DNA of 64,000 nucleotides from Thiobacillus sp. (GTDB lineage: Bacteria > Pseudomonadota > Gammaproteobacteria > Burkholderiales > Thiobacillaceae): NCBI GenBank assembly GCA_024709425.1, contig JANJWS010000032.1, positions 1-64,000 on the forward strand, given 5' to 3'. The notes beneath the pieces were generated by a model, which saw only the letters and a list, made by a program, of their open reading frames with translations, was not told the origin of the DNA and did not search any database. Positions 35,039-44,476 of the stretch are shown here, piece by piece; positions within the stretch are counted from its first letter, which is position 1, and every line of letters begins with the position of its first letter. Made by a program: the position numbers and the translations under genes.

Positions 35039-38000
35039 ATGCCCCCCTACGCCGAACTCCACTGCCTTTCCAACTTCACCTTCCTGCGCGGTGCATCGCA
35101 CCCGGAGGAACTGGTCGCGCGCGCGCACGCGCTCGGCTACGCCGCGCTCGCCATCACCGACGAATGCTCGCTCGCCGGCATCGTGCGCGCGCACGTTGCG
35201 GCGAAGGAGGTGGGGATCAAGCTCGTCGTCGGCAGCGAGCTCCGGCTCGAAGACGGCCCGCGCGTAGTGCTGCTGGCGACCGACCGCGCGGGCTACGGCA
35301 ATCTATCCACGCTCGTCACACGCGGGAGGCGCAGCGCGCTCAAGGGGTATTACCGGCTCACGCTCGCCGATCTTGCCGACGGCGTGCCGGGCTGCCTCGC
35401 GTTGCTGCTCGCCGATCCGCTGCCGACACTCGAACATGCGCAAATCCTCGCCGCGCACTTTTCCGGCCGTGCCTGGCTCGCGGTCGAGTTGTTCCGCGCG
35501 CCCGACGACGCCGAGCGGCTGGCCGTCGCAAGCGAACTGGCCGAAGCGGTGAAGCTGCCCATGGTGGCGGCAGGCGACGTGCACATGCATGTTGCCGAGC
35601 GCCGTGCGCTGCAGGATGTGCTCACCGCCATTCGCCTCGGCGTGCCGGTGGCCGAGGCGGGCGGCGCGCTGCATCCCAACGGCGAGCGTCACCTGCGCAC
35701 GCCGGACGACCTTGCGCAGATTTATCCGCAGACCCTGCTCGACGAGACGCTGGCAATCGCAGAACGCTGCACCTTCTCGCTCGACGAGCTGCGCTACGAA
35801 TATCCCGAGGAAGTGGTGCCACCCGGTGCGACCGCGATCTCGCACCTGCGCAGCCTCACAGAAGAAGGCCTTGTCAGGCGCTTCCCGGACGGCACGCCGG
35901 ATACGGTGCGTGCCCAAATTGAATATGAACTCGCGCTCATCGAGGAACTCAGGTACGAGCCGTATTTCCTCACCGTGCACGACATCGTGCGCTTCGCCCG
36001 CAGTCGCGGCATCCTCTGCCAGGGGCGCGGCTCGGCGGCCAATTCGTCGGTGTGCTATGCGCTGGGCATCACCGAGGTGAACCCGGCGTACATGGCCATG
36101 CTGTTCGAGCGCTTCATCTCGCGCGAGCGCAACGAGCCGCCCGACATCGACGTCGACTTCGAGCACGAGCGGCGCGAGGAGGTGATCCAGTACCTCTACG
36201 CGAAATACGGCCGCGACCGCGCCGCGCTCGCCGCGGCGGTGATCAGCTACCGGCCCCGCAGCGCGATGCGCGACGTCGGCAAGGCGCTCGGCTTCGACCT
36301 CGAACAGGTCGACCGCCTGGCCAAGTCGATGGCGTGGTGGGACGGCCGCAGGATCAAGCCCGAACGCCTGCTGGAAGCCGGCTTTGATCCCGCGAACAGG
36401 AAAGTCGCGCTGCTGATCCGCCTGGTCGACGAACTGGTCGGCTTCCCGCGCCACCTCTCGCAGCACGTCGGCGGCTTCGTCATCGCGCGCGGCCAGCTGT
36501 CGCAGCTGGTGCCGATCGAGAATGCGGCGATGCCCGAGCGCACCCTCATCCAGTGGGACAAGGACGACCTCGACGCGCTGGGTCTGCTGAAGATCGACGT
36601 GCTCGCGCTCGGCATGCTCTCCGCGATCCGCCGCGCGCTGGATTTAGTTAGCGTGGCGCGTGGCCGGCCGTTCGCGATGAGCGACATTCCGTCCGAGGAC
36701 CCGGCGGTCTACGACATGATCGGCCATGCGGACACGCTGGGCGTGTTCCAGATCGAATCGCGCGCGCAGATGGCGATGCTGCCGCGCATGCAGCCGCGCC
36801 GCTTCTACGACCTGGTGATCGAGGTCGCCATCGTGCGCCCGGGCCCGATCCAGGGCGGCATGGTGCATCCCTACCTGCGCCGGCGCGAAGGCACCGAGCC
36901 GGTCACCTATCCGAGCGAGGCGGTGCGCGGTGTGCTGGAAAGAACCCTCGGCGTGCCGATCTTCCAGGAGCAGGTGATGCAGCTCGCCGTCGTCGCCGCC
37001 GGCTTCACGCCCGGCGAGGCCGACCAGCTGCGTCGCTCGATGGCGGCATGGCGCAGGAAGGGCGGCCTCGAAGCGTTCGAGCGACGCCTCATCGACGGCA
37101 TGCGCGAACGCGGCTACGCGGAGGACTTCGCGCGGCAGATCTTCATGCAGATCCAGGGCTTCGGCGAATACGGCTTCCCCGAGTCGCACGCTGCGAGCTT
37201 CGCGCTGCTGGTCTACGTCTCGGCCTGGCTCAAGTGCTTTGAACCGGCCGCCTTCGCCTGCGCGCTGCTCAACAGCCAGCCGATGGGCTTCTACGCCCCC
37301 GCGCAGATCGTGCAGGACGCGCGCCGCCACGGCGTCGAAGTGCGGCCGGTCGACGTGCTGGAGAGTGAATGGGACTGCTCGCTGGAAAAAGTAACGCCCA
37401 CGCTGCCAGCACGCTCTCCCTCTCCCCACCGGGGAGAGGGCTGGGGAGAGGGGGCAGGCGCAAATCCGGCACCCGGATCAATGCCCACCGCCCCTCTCCC
37501 CCGGCCCCTCTCCCCGCAAACGGGGCGAGGGGAGAGTCTGCCTCATCCCTCACGCCTCACCCCTCACGCCCTGCGTTTGGGCCTGCGCATGATCAACGGC
37601 TTCTCCCTCGAAGGTGCCGCGCGCCTCATTGCCGCGCGCGCACAAAAGCCGTTCGACAGCGTCGACGACCTCGCCGCGCGCAGCGGCCTCGACCCGCGTG
37701 ACCTCAAGTGCCTCGCCGCCGCCGGCGCGCTCGCGCGCCTCGCCGGTCATCGCCGCCAGGCGTATTGGGACGTCGCCGGCATCGAGCGCGCCAACCCGCT
37801 CGCCATGGCACGTGCGGAAGAGTCCCAGCCCGACCTCTTCCCGCTCAGCGAGGGCCAGGACCTCGTCGCCGACTATACGAGCCTCAGCTTGAGCCTCGGC
37901 CGCCATCCGCTCGCGCTCTTGCGCGAGCGTCTGCGAGGCGAACGGATCGTCACCGCAGAAGAATTAAGCCGCCTCCCGCACGGCCGCCTCGTCCGCGCCG

Positions 38001-38266
38001 CCGGCCTCGTCCTCAACCGCCAGCGCCCCGGCACCGCCAGCGGCGTCACCTTCCTCACGCTGGAAGATGAGACGGGGCATGTGAACGTCGTCGTCTGGCG
38101 CGACCTTGCCGAGCGCCAGCGGCGTGCACTACTGGGCGCGCGCCTGCTCGCGGTGTACGGCACGCTGGAGCGGCAGGGTGAGGTGGCGCACCTCGTCGCC
38201 GGGCATCTCAGGGACCTGACACCGCTGCTTGGAAATCTGGTGACGCATTCGCGGGATTTTCATTGA
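35039..38266 (+). CDS. dnaE2: Error-prone DNA polymerase III alpha homologue DnaE2, with in-frame repeat insertion
   Basis: 1075 residues from ATG 35039 ([25 protein letters not shown], the usual N-terminus); ATG 35000 is possible but too close to its Shine-Dalgarno. PHP domain, then polymerase palm with [16 protein letters not shown] and [11 protein letters not shown] catalytic aspartates, helix-hairpin-helix and OB fold ([14 protein letters not shown]). Between WDCSLEK and [12 protein letters not shown] about 50-55 extra residues are encoded by two palindromic repeats, without loss of frame. Translesion polymerase of the SOS mutasome. The frame upstream of 35000 is repeat. Confidence 0.93.
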   Translation: MPPYAELHCLSNFTFLRGASHPEELVARAHALGYAALAITDECSLAGIVRAHVAAKEVGIKLVVGSELRLEDGPRVVLLATDRAGYGNLSTLVTRGRRSALKGYYRLTLADLADGVPGCLALLLADPLPTLEHAQILAAHFSGRAWLAVELFRAPDDAERLAVASELAEAVKLPMVAAGDVHMHVAERRALQDVLTAIRLGVPVAEAGGALHPNGERHLRTPDDLAQIYPQTLLDETLAIAERCTFSLDELRYEYPEEVVPPGATAISHLRSLTEEGLVRRFPDGTPDTVRAQIEYELALIEELRYEPYFLTVHDIVRFARSRGILCQGRGSAANSSVCYALGITEVNPAYMAMLFERFISRERNEPPDIDVDFEHERREEVIQYLYAKYGRDRAALAAAVISYRPRSAMRDVGKALGFDLEQVDRLAKSMAWWDGRRIKPERLLEAGFDPANRKVALLIRLVDELVGFPRHLSQHVGGFVIARGQLSQLVPIENAAMPERTLIQWDKDDLDALGLLKIDVLALGMLSAIRRALDLVSVARGRPFAMSDIPSEDPAVYDMIGHADTLGVFQIESRAQMAMLPRMQPRRFYDLVIEVAIVRPGPIQGGMVHPYLRRREGTEPVTYPSEAVRGVLERTLGVPIFQEQVMQLAVVAAGFTPGEADQLRRSMAAWRRKGGLEAFERRLIDGMRERGYAEDFARQIFMQIQGFGEYGFPESHAASFALLVYVSAWLKCFEPAAFACALLNSQPMGFYAPAQIVQDARRHGVEVRPVDVLESEWDCSLEKVTPTLPARSPSPHRGEGWGEGAGANPAPGSMPTAPLPRPLSPQTGRGESLPHPSRLTPHALRLGLRMINGFSLEGAARLIAARAQKPFDSVDDLAARSGLDPRDLKCLAAAGALARLAGHRRQAYWDVAGIERANPLAMARAEESQPDLFPLSEGQDLVADYTSLSLSLGRHPLALLRERLRGERIVTAEELSRLPHGRLVRAAGLVLNRQRPGTASGVTFLTLEDETGHVNVVVWRDLAERQRRALLGARLLAVYGTLERQGEVAHLVAGHLRDLTPLLGNLVTHSRDFH
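37417..37535. repeat. Two CCCTCTCCC palindromes inside dnaE2
   Basis: First copy about 37417-37452 (CCCTCTCCCCACCGGGGAGA, GGGCTGGGGAGAGG). Second copy about 37489-37535, a composite element with loop CAAA. A short CTCAC-rich stretch (37541-37570) follows. The total insert keeps the frame. Confidence 0.8.
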
Positions 38267-38417
38267 ACCTGAAAACCTGATGGAAACACCGAGCAATCGG
38301 CAGTGTTCGCCTGCCGAATCGGAAAGTACGGTCCCTCGGCATTTCCCCTGACCGGGCTTACTCCGGTGAATTCTGTCAGTCATTGCAATCCAGATACGCC
38401 GACTCTTCCTGTATTCG

Positions 38418-38834
38418 TCACGCCTGCCACGGGTTGATGACCGACACGCCGGCCGCTTCGTAGGGGGCCGTGTCCCGTGAAGCCACGGTGAACCCCCGGG
38501 AGGCGGCAATCGCAGCGATGTACCCGTCCGGCGTCGGGAATCCTCGCCCGCCAGTCTTCGCTGTCACGGCCAGCTCGGCATAATGCCGGGCCGCATCGGT
38601 GTCAAATGGCAACACCCGATCCCTGAACAGGCCCAGAAGACCATCAAGAGCACGAGCCAGCATGTCCTTGCGCTTGCCGGCCGGGAGTGCCGCGATGCCA
38701 AAAAGCAGCTCGGCGAGCGTGACGCTGGACACATACAGCGTTTCGGCTGCCTGGTCGTTCAACCAGGCCCGTACGGCAGGATGCGGTTCCGGCTTCATCG
38801 CCTCCGAAACGACGTTGGTATCGAGGACGATCAT
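38418..38834 (-). CDS. PIN-domain toxin, FitB/VapC type
   Basis: 138 residues. PIN nuclease residues visible: MIVLDTNVVSEAMKPEPHP (first Asp), VTLAELLFGIAALPAGKR (Glu) and GFPTPDGYIAAIAASRGFTVASRD (Asp pair). FitB/VapC toxins cleave RNA. The ATG overlaps the antitoxin stop (ATGA). Confidence 0.92.
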   Translation of the reverse strand: MIVLDTNVVSEAMKPEPHPAVRAWLNDQAAETLYVSSVTLAELLFGIAALPAGKRKDMLARALDGLLGLFRDRVLPFDTDAARHYAELAVTAKTGGRGFPTPDGYIAAIAASRGFTVASRDTAPYEAAGVSVINPWQA

Positions 38835-39085
38835 TCAAAACTCAGTGGTTCAGCCGGAGCCTTGTCGCTTACACGGTCAAAGACCTCGAAATCCTTGTTC
38901 GTCAGGCCGATCTGGTGGCCCAATGCCGCCAGGGCGTCACCCAGTCGAACGCGCGTCTCCGGTTTGACTGCGTTTGCGAGAATCTCGCGAACCTCGGCTT
39001 CGGTGCTGTGCCCATGTTGGGCCGCCCGCACCCGCAGCGCGCGGTGTACTTCGTCCGGCAGATTACGTACCGTCAGCATTGCCAT
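38831..39085 (-). CDS. Ribbon-helix-helix antitoxin, FitA type
   Basis: 84 residues from ATG 39085 (GGGGTGG upstream; ATG 39079 is also possible). MLTVRNLPDEVHRALRVRAAQHGHSTEAEVREILANAV is a ribbon-helix-helix DNA-binding domain; the C-terminus (FEVFDRVSDKAPAEPLSFE) would bind the toxin. It forms a pair with the PIN gene, and an 11-base-arm palindrome lies 28 bases upstream. Confidence 0.9.
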   Translation of the reverse strand: MAMLTVRNLPDEVHRALRVRAAQHGHSTEAEVREILANAVKPETRVRLGDALAALGHQIGLTNKDFEVFDRVSDKAPAEPLSFE

Positions 39086-39112
39086 GGCGCCACCCCATAA
39101 AAACGCATTCTG

Positions 39113-39139
39113 TGCATTCAATATAACTTATTGAATGCA
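39113..39139. promoter_or_regulatory. Operator-like palindrome upstream of the FitAB-like pair
   Basis: TGCATTCAATA (39113-39123), spacer TAACT, TATTGAATGCA (39129-39139): perfect 11-base arms. Its size and position fit a ribbon-helix-helix antitoxin operator. A TATATT-like -10 box for the minus strand lies inside it. Confidence 0.7.
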
Positions 39140-39325
39140 TCTTGGGCAAGGCGGACTTTGTCTCTCCGAAAAAGTCTCGCATCGAGACAGCCTGGAAACC
39201 GCAGTTGGACGCGCCCGATGGCGCGGCTGATCGCGTGCCTGACGCGAAACGGCATGCAGCGTTGATACGGCATCCACAAGGAGAGGTCGCGCCCTCGGCG
39301 AGCCGCGCCGGGCTAAACTGCCATT

Positions 39326-39982
39326 ATGTGCGGCCGCTACGCCCTGACTTCTTCTCCCGCCGTGATCGCCAAGCGCTTCCACCTGCTGTGGACACCCGCG
39401 CTCGCGCCACACTACAACATCGCCCCCGGGCAGATGATTCCGGTCGTGCGCCAGACGGAACAGGGCCGGGGGCTCGCGCTCATGAAATGGGGTCTGATTC
39501 CATCTTGGGCCAAGGAGGCGAGTATCGGCATGAAGCTCATCAACGCGCGCGGCGAGACCCTGGCAGACAAGCCCGCCTTCCGCGCCGCGTATCGCCGGCG
39601 TCATTGCCTGGTGCCGGCCGACGCGTTCTACGAATGGAAAGCGCTCGCCGGATACAAGCAACCCTACTGCATCCGCCTGGCCGACGACGGCCCGTTCGGC
39701 ATGGCGGGGCTGTGGGAACACTGGAAGGATCCGGACGGCGTGACGGTGGAGACCTGCACCATCGTCACGGTCGAGGCCAATGCGCTGATTGCGCAGCTGC
39801 ACGAGCGCATGCCGCTGATCGTCGCGCCGGACAATTACGATGCGTGGCTTGCCGCCGAATCGAAGGACTTGCCGCACGCCGTGCCGGCGGAGGCGATGCG
39901 CTACTACCCAGTCAGCCGGCTGGTGAGCAACGCGCGCAACGACCTTTCGGCGTGCCTCGATCCGATCGACGACGACGCGTGA
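39326..39982 (+). CDS. SRAP-domain protein (YedK/HMCES family)
   Basis: 218 residues. Catalytic Cys2 (MCGRYALTSSP), then NIAPGQMIPVV, KWGLIPSWAKE, the conserved asparagine in INARGET, glutamate in AFYEWKA and histidine in LHERMPLIV. The family forms a thiazolidine crosslink with abasic sites in single-stranded DNA, protecting them. It sits directly before an SOS-boxed helicase gene and close to lexA-imuAB-dnaE2, consistent with damage tolerance. No SOS box of its own was seen. Confidence 0.9.
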   Translation: MCGRYALTSSPAVIAKRFHLLWTPALAPHYNIAPGQMIPVVRQTEQGRGLALMKWGLIPSWAKEASIGMKLINARGETLADKPAFRAAYRRRHCLVPADAFYEWKALAGYKQPYCIRLADDGPFGMAGLWEHWKDPDGVTVETCTIVTVEANALIAQLHERMPLIVAPDNYDAWLAAESKDLPHAVPAEAMRYYPVSRLVSNARNDLSACLDPIDDDA

Positions 39983-40006
39983 TTCGCGCTTGCTTCGGTA
40001 TGGTTA

Positions 40007-40022
40007 CTGTATAAAAATACAG
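40007..40022 (+). promoter_or_regulatory. Consensus SOS box one base before the helicase ATG
   Basis: CTGTATAAAAATACAG fits CTGT-N8-ACAG exactly. It contains TATAAA, a possible -10 box, which would place the transcription start at about the start codon (40024). Confidence 0.85.
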
Positions 40023-40023
40023 C

Positions 40024-42105
40024 ATGCTGTCCGCACCCGATTCCGTCCTCGAAATCCCGTCTGCCTCGATTGACCGCCTGAACCCCGAGCAGCGCGCGGC
40101 GGTCGAACATGGCGGCGCACCGGGCGGCCCGCTGCTGGTGATCGCCGGCGCCGGCTCGGGCAAGACCAATGTGCTTGCCCACCGGGTGGCGCAGCTGGTC
40201 GCCGGGGGTGCCGATCCCGGCGCGATTCTGCTCTTGACCTTCTCGCGCCGCGCGGCGGACGAGATGGTGCGGCGCGTCCAGCGCCTCCTGCGTCAGGCGA
40301 GTGCGGGTCGCCCGCATCTTTCCGGTGCAAAGCTCGCGTGGGCGGGCACCTTCCACAGCGTCGGCGCGCGCCTGCTGCGCGACTATGCGCCGCGCATCGG
40401 CCTCAACCCGGCGTTCACCATCCACGACCGCGAGGACGCCGCCGACCTCATGAATCTGGTGCGCCACGAGCTGGGCCTGGCCGAGACGGGCAGGCGCTTT
40501 CCGCGCAAGCACACCTGTCTGGCGATCTATTCCGCGGTGGTGAATACGCGGGTGTCGCTTGCCGACGTACTCGCGCAGCGCCATCCCTGGTGCGCCGGTT
40601 TCGAGGATGACCTCAAGCGCCTGTTTGGTGCCTACGTCGAGGCGAAACAGGCGCAGCACGTGCTCGACTACGACGATCTGCTGCTGTACTGGGCGCACCT
40701 GGTCGAGGAACCTGCGCTCGCAGCCGAGATTGGCGCGCGCTTCACTCACATCCTCGTCGACGAATACCAGGACACCAACGCGCTGCAGGCGCGCATCGTG
40801 CGGGCGCTCAAGCCCGACGGCGCCGGTGTGACCGTGGTGGGTGACGACGCGCAGGCGATCTACGCCTTCCGCGGCGCGACGGTGAAGAACATCCTCGACT
40901 TTCCCGCGCAGTTCGACCCGCCCGCGCGCATCGTCACGCTGGCGCGCAACTACCGCTCGACACAGCCCATTCTCGCCGCCGCGAACGGGGTGATCGCGCG
41001 CGCCGCCGAAGGCTATGCCAAGGCGCTGTGGAGCGAGCGGCAATCGGCCGAGCTGCCGCAGTTGGTGAGCGTGCGCGACGAAGCCGATCAGGCGGCCTGC
41101 GTGATCGAAGCCGTGCTGGCGAAGCGCGAGACGGGCATTCCGCTGCGGCAGCAGGCGGTGCTATTTCGCACCTCGTCCCATAGCGCGACGCTGGAGGTCG
41201 AACTTGTCCGCCGCAACATTCCCTTCGTGAAGTACGGCGGGCTCAAGTTTCTCGAAGCCGCCCACGTCAAGGACGCGCTCGCGGTGCTGCGCTGGATCGA
41301 GAACCCGCGCGACCGCGTCGCTGGTTTTCGCGTGCTGCAGCTGCTGCCGGGCATCGGCCCGAAGACGGCGGCAAACGTGCTCGACCTCGTCGCCGGGGTA
41401 GAGGACGTGACGATGGCGCTCCAGGAGGCGCGCATTCCGGTCGCCGCCGCCGAGGCGTGGCGCGATTTCCGCGCGCTGGTGGCGACGCTGCATGGACGCG
41501 ACCTGCCGTGGCCGACCGAGTTCGAGGCCGTCGCGGCCTGGTACGCGCCGCACCTGGAACGCCTGTACGACGACGCGCCGGTGCGCCAGGGCGACGTCAC
41601 GCAGCTCGCGAACATCGCGCGCACCTATCCCTCGCGCCAGCGCTTCCTCACCGAGCTCACCCTCGACCCGCCCGACGCCACCAGCGACGAGGCGGGCGTG
41701 CCGCTGCGCGACGAGGACTACCTGATCCTCTCGACCATCCACTCGGCCAAGGGCCAGGAGTGGCAGGCGGTGACGCTGCTCAACGCCGTCGACGGCTGCA
41801 TCCCGTCCGACATGGCGACCGGCAGCCCGGCGGAGATCGAGGAGGAGCGGCGGCTGCTGTACGTGGCGATGACACGCGCCAGGGACCATCTCGCCCTCGT
41901 CGTGCCGCAGCGCTTCTACGTCACGCAGCAGACGGGACTGGGCGACCGGCACGTCTACGCCGGCCGGACGCGCTTCATTCCGGCAGAAATGACCAATTTG
42001 TTCGAAATGCGCCCATGGCCCGAAGTTCGCCCGCAGCCGGTCGCGAGTCCGCCGCCGCCCGAGGTGGTCGAGTTGCTTTCCAGGATGAAGGCGATGTGGC
42101 ACTGA
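40024..42105 (+). CDS. UvrD/Rep-like superfamily 1A DNA helicase, SOS-regulated
   Basis: 693 residues. Motifs: Q-like LNPEQRAAVE, I GAGSGKTNVLAHR, Ia LLLTFSRRAADEM, II HILVDEYQDTN, III VVGDDAQAIYAFRGA, IV NYRSTQPIL, V STIHSAKGQEWQAV, VI RRLLYVAMTRARDHLAL. A 3'-5' DNA translocase by family. It is somewhat shorter than UvrD, with a proline-rich tail. The ATG at 40024 is the only reasonable start but has no room for a Shine-Dalgarno after the SOS box, so the message may be leaderless. Confidence 0.92.
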   Translation: MLSAPDSVLEIPSASIDRLNPEQRAAVEHGGAPGGPLLVIAGAGSGKTNVLAHRVAQLVAGGADPGAILLLTFSRRAADEMVRRVQRLLRQASAGRPHLSGAKLAWAGTFHSVGARLLRDYAPRIGLNPAFTIHDREDAADLMNLVRHELGLAETGRRFPRKHTCLAIYSAVVNTRVSLADVLAQRHPWCAGFEDDLKRLFGAYVEAKQAQHVLDYDDLLLYWAHLVEEPALAAEIGARFTHILVDEYQDTNALQARIVRALKPDGAGVTVVGDDAQAIYAFRGATVKNILDFPAQFDPPARIVTLARNYRSTQPILAAANGVIARAAEGYAKALWSERQSAELPQLVSVRDEADQAACVIEAVLAKRETGIPLRQQAVLFRTSSHSATLEVELVRRNIPFVKYGGLKFLEAAHVKDALAVLRWIENPRDRVAGFRVLQLLPGIGPKTAANVLDLVAGVEDVTMALQEARIPVAAAEAWRDFRALVATLHGRDLPWPTEFEAVAAWYAPHLERLYDDAPVRQGDVTQLANIARTYPSRQRFLTELTLDPPDATSDEAGVPLRDEDYLILSTIHSAKGQEWQAVTLLNAVDGCIPSDMATGSPAEIEEERRLLYVAMTRARDHLALVVPQRFYVTQQTGLGDRHVYAGRTRFIPAEMTNLFEMRPWPEVRPQPVASPPPPEVVELLSRMKAMWH

Positions 42106-42351
42106 CAACGGCGGTGTTGCACAGTGTCCGTGCCATTGAGCGAGCCAGGTGCGGTTTCTTGCGTCCGCCCGTTGTCATCCTGCATGAGCCTGTAACTTTC
42201 GCGGAGCAGGGAAGCAGGGCTCGCCCACGCTAACGCTGAAGGGTGCGATGGGACGATCGCCTGCAATCCTTCTCCCGTCGCCACCTTGGAGGCGGCAGTC
42301 GTGCGCGCTTCGATGTCGCCTGTCTTTGCCCAGGAAAGCGGATGGCGCCGC
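42106..42351. other. Intergenic region with no recognised feature
   Basis: 246 bases between convergent genes. I see no gene, tRNA or clear terminator here. Confidence 0.5.
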
Positions 42352-42693
42352 TCAGGCCGGCATGGGCTTGTTGTCGTTGAGGTTGAGCCAGCCCTTGGCG
42401 ATGCGGTAGACGAACCAGACCGAGGCGACCCCCCACACGACCCAGCCAATCAGGATGAGGAATGTCAGCCAGCCCAGGACGAACCACACCACGCTCCACC
42501 AGAAGGTGCGGATTTGCCAGGCGAAATGACTTTCCATCCAGGTGCCACGGGCATCGTCCTTCTTGATGTAGTTGATGACGATGGCGACGATGGCGGTAGT
42601 GCCGAAGCCCAGCAGCGCCAGCGCGTACAGGCCATACGTCACATGATTGAGCGTCTTCAGGCTGGCGAGCTGTTCGTCGGTGGCGGCATCCAT
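42352..42693 (-). CDS. Small membrane protein, DUF4870-like
   Basis: 113 residues from ATG 42693, overlapping the protease stop by one base (TGATG). Membrane segments: TYGLYALALLGFGTTAIVAIVINYI and TFWWSVVWFVLGWLTFLILIGWVVWGVASVWFVYRI. The ARGTWMESHFAWQIRTFW stretch between helices is typical of the DUF4870/Tic20-like family. Function unknown; it is coupled to an M48 protease gene. Confidence 0.7.
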   Translation of the reverse strand: MDAATDEQLASLKTLNHVTYGLYALALLGFGTTAIVAIVINYIKKDDARGTWMESHFAWQIRTFWWSVVWFVLGWLTFLILIGWVVWGVASVWFVYRIAKGWLNLNDNKPMPA

Positions 42694-43469
42694 CAGCGGG
42701 CTTTCTCGTAGAGCGGCATCATCTGCGGCACGAGGGCGTTGAGCGCCTGCATGCGGTTGGCCGGGGACGGGTGGGTGCTGAGGAACTGCGGCGGGCCGTC
42801 TCCACCGGCGGCGGCCATCTTCTCCCACAGGCGCACCGCGGCGTGCGGGTCGAAGCCGGCGCGGGCGGCGAGTTCGATGCCGTAGCGGTCGGCTTCGGTC
42901 TCGCCTTCGCGGCTGTTGGGCAGGGTGAGCGCGATGTCCGCCACCGGGGTCAGCACGCTGAGGTCACGCCCGGCGACGGCCGAGCCGAGGAGGATGCCGC
43001 CCTGCATGGCGATGGCGCGCGACATGCGTTCGCGGCCATGGCCGAGCAGGGCGTGGGCGATTTCGTGGCCCATGATCTGGCCGATCTCGTCATCCGTGAG
43101 CTTGAGCTTGTGGATGATGCCGGTATAGATCGCCATTTTGCCGCCGGGCATGCACCAGGCGTTGAGCGTGGGCTCGTCGAGCACGGCGACCGACCACTTC
43201 CAGCTCTTGCTCGGCGCGTACATGTTGCCGGCCTGAATGATCAGGCGGTCCGTAATGCGCTTGACGCGGGCGTTCAGCGCTGCGTCGGTGCTGAGCTTGC
43301 CTTTCTTCTGCGCCTCGTCCAGGGTCTGCGCGTAGGCCTGCGCCGAGGAGGATTGCGCCTGTTCCTCGGACACCAGCACGAGCTGCTTGCGGCCGGAGAC
43401 GGGGTTGGCCTGGCAGCCGACCAGCGTGGCTGCGACGAGGGCTGTGACGACAAGGACAGGCTTCTTCAT
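42693..43469 (-). CDS. M48-family metalloprotease lipoprotein
   Basis: 258 residues. Lipobox LVGC with Cys19 after a short signal, so it is an exported lipoprotein. The zinc motif is HEIAH (IMGHEIAHALLGHGRERM) and the third ligand region is EGETEADRYGIELAARAGFDP. FLSTHPSPANRMQAL matches the LoiP/YcaL/BepA-like group that trims outer-membrane and periplasmic proteins. It precedes the small membrane-protein gene and follows dapD. Confidence 0.9.
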   Translation of the reverse strand: MKKPVLVVTALVAATLVGCQANPVSGRKQLVLVSEEQAQSSSAQAYAQTLDEAQKKGKLSTDAALNARVKRITDRLIIQAGNMYAPSKSWKWSVAVLDEPTLNAWCMPGGKMAIYTGIIHKLKLTDDEIGQIMGHEIAHALLGHGRERMSRAIAMQGGILLGSAVAGRDLSVLTPVADIALTLPNSREGETEADRYGIELAARAGFDPHAAVRLWEKMAAAGGDGPPQFLSTHPSPANRMQALNALVPQMMPLYEKAR

Positions 43470-43503
43470 CGCGGTTCCTTGGGACGGGGACGGCAGCTTG
43501 GGC

Positions 43504-44328
43504 TCAGATACCGCGCAGAAGTTCGTTGATGCCGACCTTGGACAGCGTCTTCTCGTCGACCTTCTTCACGATCACCGCGCAGTAGAGGCTGTACTTGCCG
43601 TCCTTCGACGGCAGGTTGCCTGACACCACCACAGAACCCGCGGGAACGCGGCCGAAATGCACTTCGCCGGTCTCGCGGTCGTAGATCTTGGTCGACTGGC
43701 CGATGTAGACGCCCATGGAAATAACGCAGTTGTCCTCGACGATGACGCCTTCGACGACTTCGGAGCGCGCGCCGATGAAGCAGTTGTCGCCGATGATGGT
43801 GGGGTTGGCTTGCACCGGTTCGAGCACGCCGCCGATGCCGACGCCGCCGGAGAGATGCACGTTCTTGCCGATCTGCGCGCACGAGCCGACCGTGGCCCAC
43901 GTATCCACCATCGTTCCTTCGTCGACGTAGGCGCCGATGTTGACGTAGGACGGCATCAGCACCACGTTCTTCGCGATGTACGAGCCCTTGCGCGCGGCAG
44001 CCGGTGGCACGACGCGGAAGCCACCCTCGCGGAAGTCCTTCGAGTTGAAGTCGGCGAACTTCGACGGCACCTTGTCGTAGTAGTTGGTGTAGCCTCCCTT
44101 GATGAAGGCGTTGTCTTCGAGGCGGAACGAGAGCAGCACGGCCTTCTTCACCCACTGGTTCGTCGTCCAGTTCTGTCCGTCGGTACGCTCGGCCACGCGC
44201 AGCTGGCCCATGTCGAGCAGGTCGATCACCGCCATGACGGCATCCTTGACCTGCGGCGGGGCGTTACGCGGCGTGAGTTCGGCGCGGCGTTCGAAAGCGT
44301 CTTCGATGGTGGCTTGCAGTTCTTGCAT
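43504..44328 (-). CDS. dapD: Tetrahydrodipicolinate N-succinyltransferase
   Basis: 274 residues. Left-handed beta-helix of hexapeptide repeats ([74 protein letters not shown]). It succinylates tetrahydrodipicolinate in the lysine/diaminopimelate pathway. It is downstream of dapC (next step) on the same strand, separated by 148 bases that hold a palindromic repeat. Confidence 0.96.
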   Translation of the reverse strand: MQELQATIEDAFERRAELTPRNAPPQVKDAVMAVIDLLDMGQLRVAERTDGQNWTTNQWVKKAVLLSFRLEDNAFIKGGYTNYYDKVPSKFADFNSKDFREGGFRVVPPAAARKGSYIAKNVVLMPSYVNIGAYVDEGTMVDTWATVGSCAQIGKNVHLSGGVGIGGVLEPVQANPTIIGDNCFIGARSEVVEGVIVEDNCVISMGVYIGQSTKIYDRETGEVHFGRVPAGSVVVSGNLPSKDGKYSLYCAVIVKKVDEKTLSKVGINELLRGI

Positions 44329-44419
44329 GATGGGTTCCTGTGGTGAAACGCGAAATTATCCCAGATTATCCGTTGGCGGACTGCTGGCGACAGGGTGGCA
44401 AGCAGGTTCCCGCGCGTGA

Positions 44420-44460
44420 CTCCCCTCCCCCTCGAGGGGGAGGGGCCGGGGGAGAGGGTG
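44420..44460. repeat. CCCTCTCCC-type palindrome between dapC and dapD
   Basis: CTCCCCTCCCCCTCGAGGGG, GAGGGGCCGGGGGAGAGGG. It lies between two co-oriented biosynthetic genes. Confidence 0.75.
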
Positions 44461-44476
44461 ACAACGGGCGTGTGCC

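Noticed and set aside
39140-39325. A minus-strand gene (39128-39877) opposite the SRAP gene
   Set aside because: Most of it is antisense to the SRAP frame, and the remaining part has no recognisable protein features.
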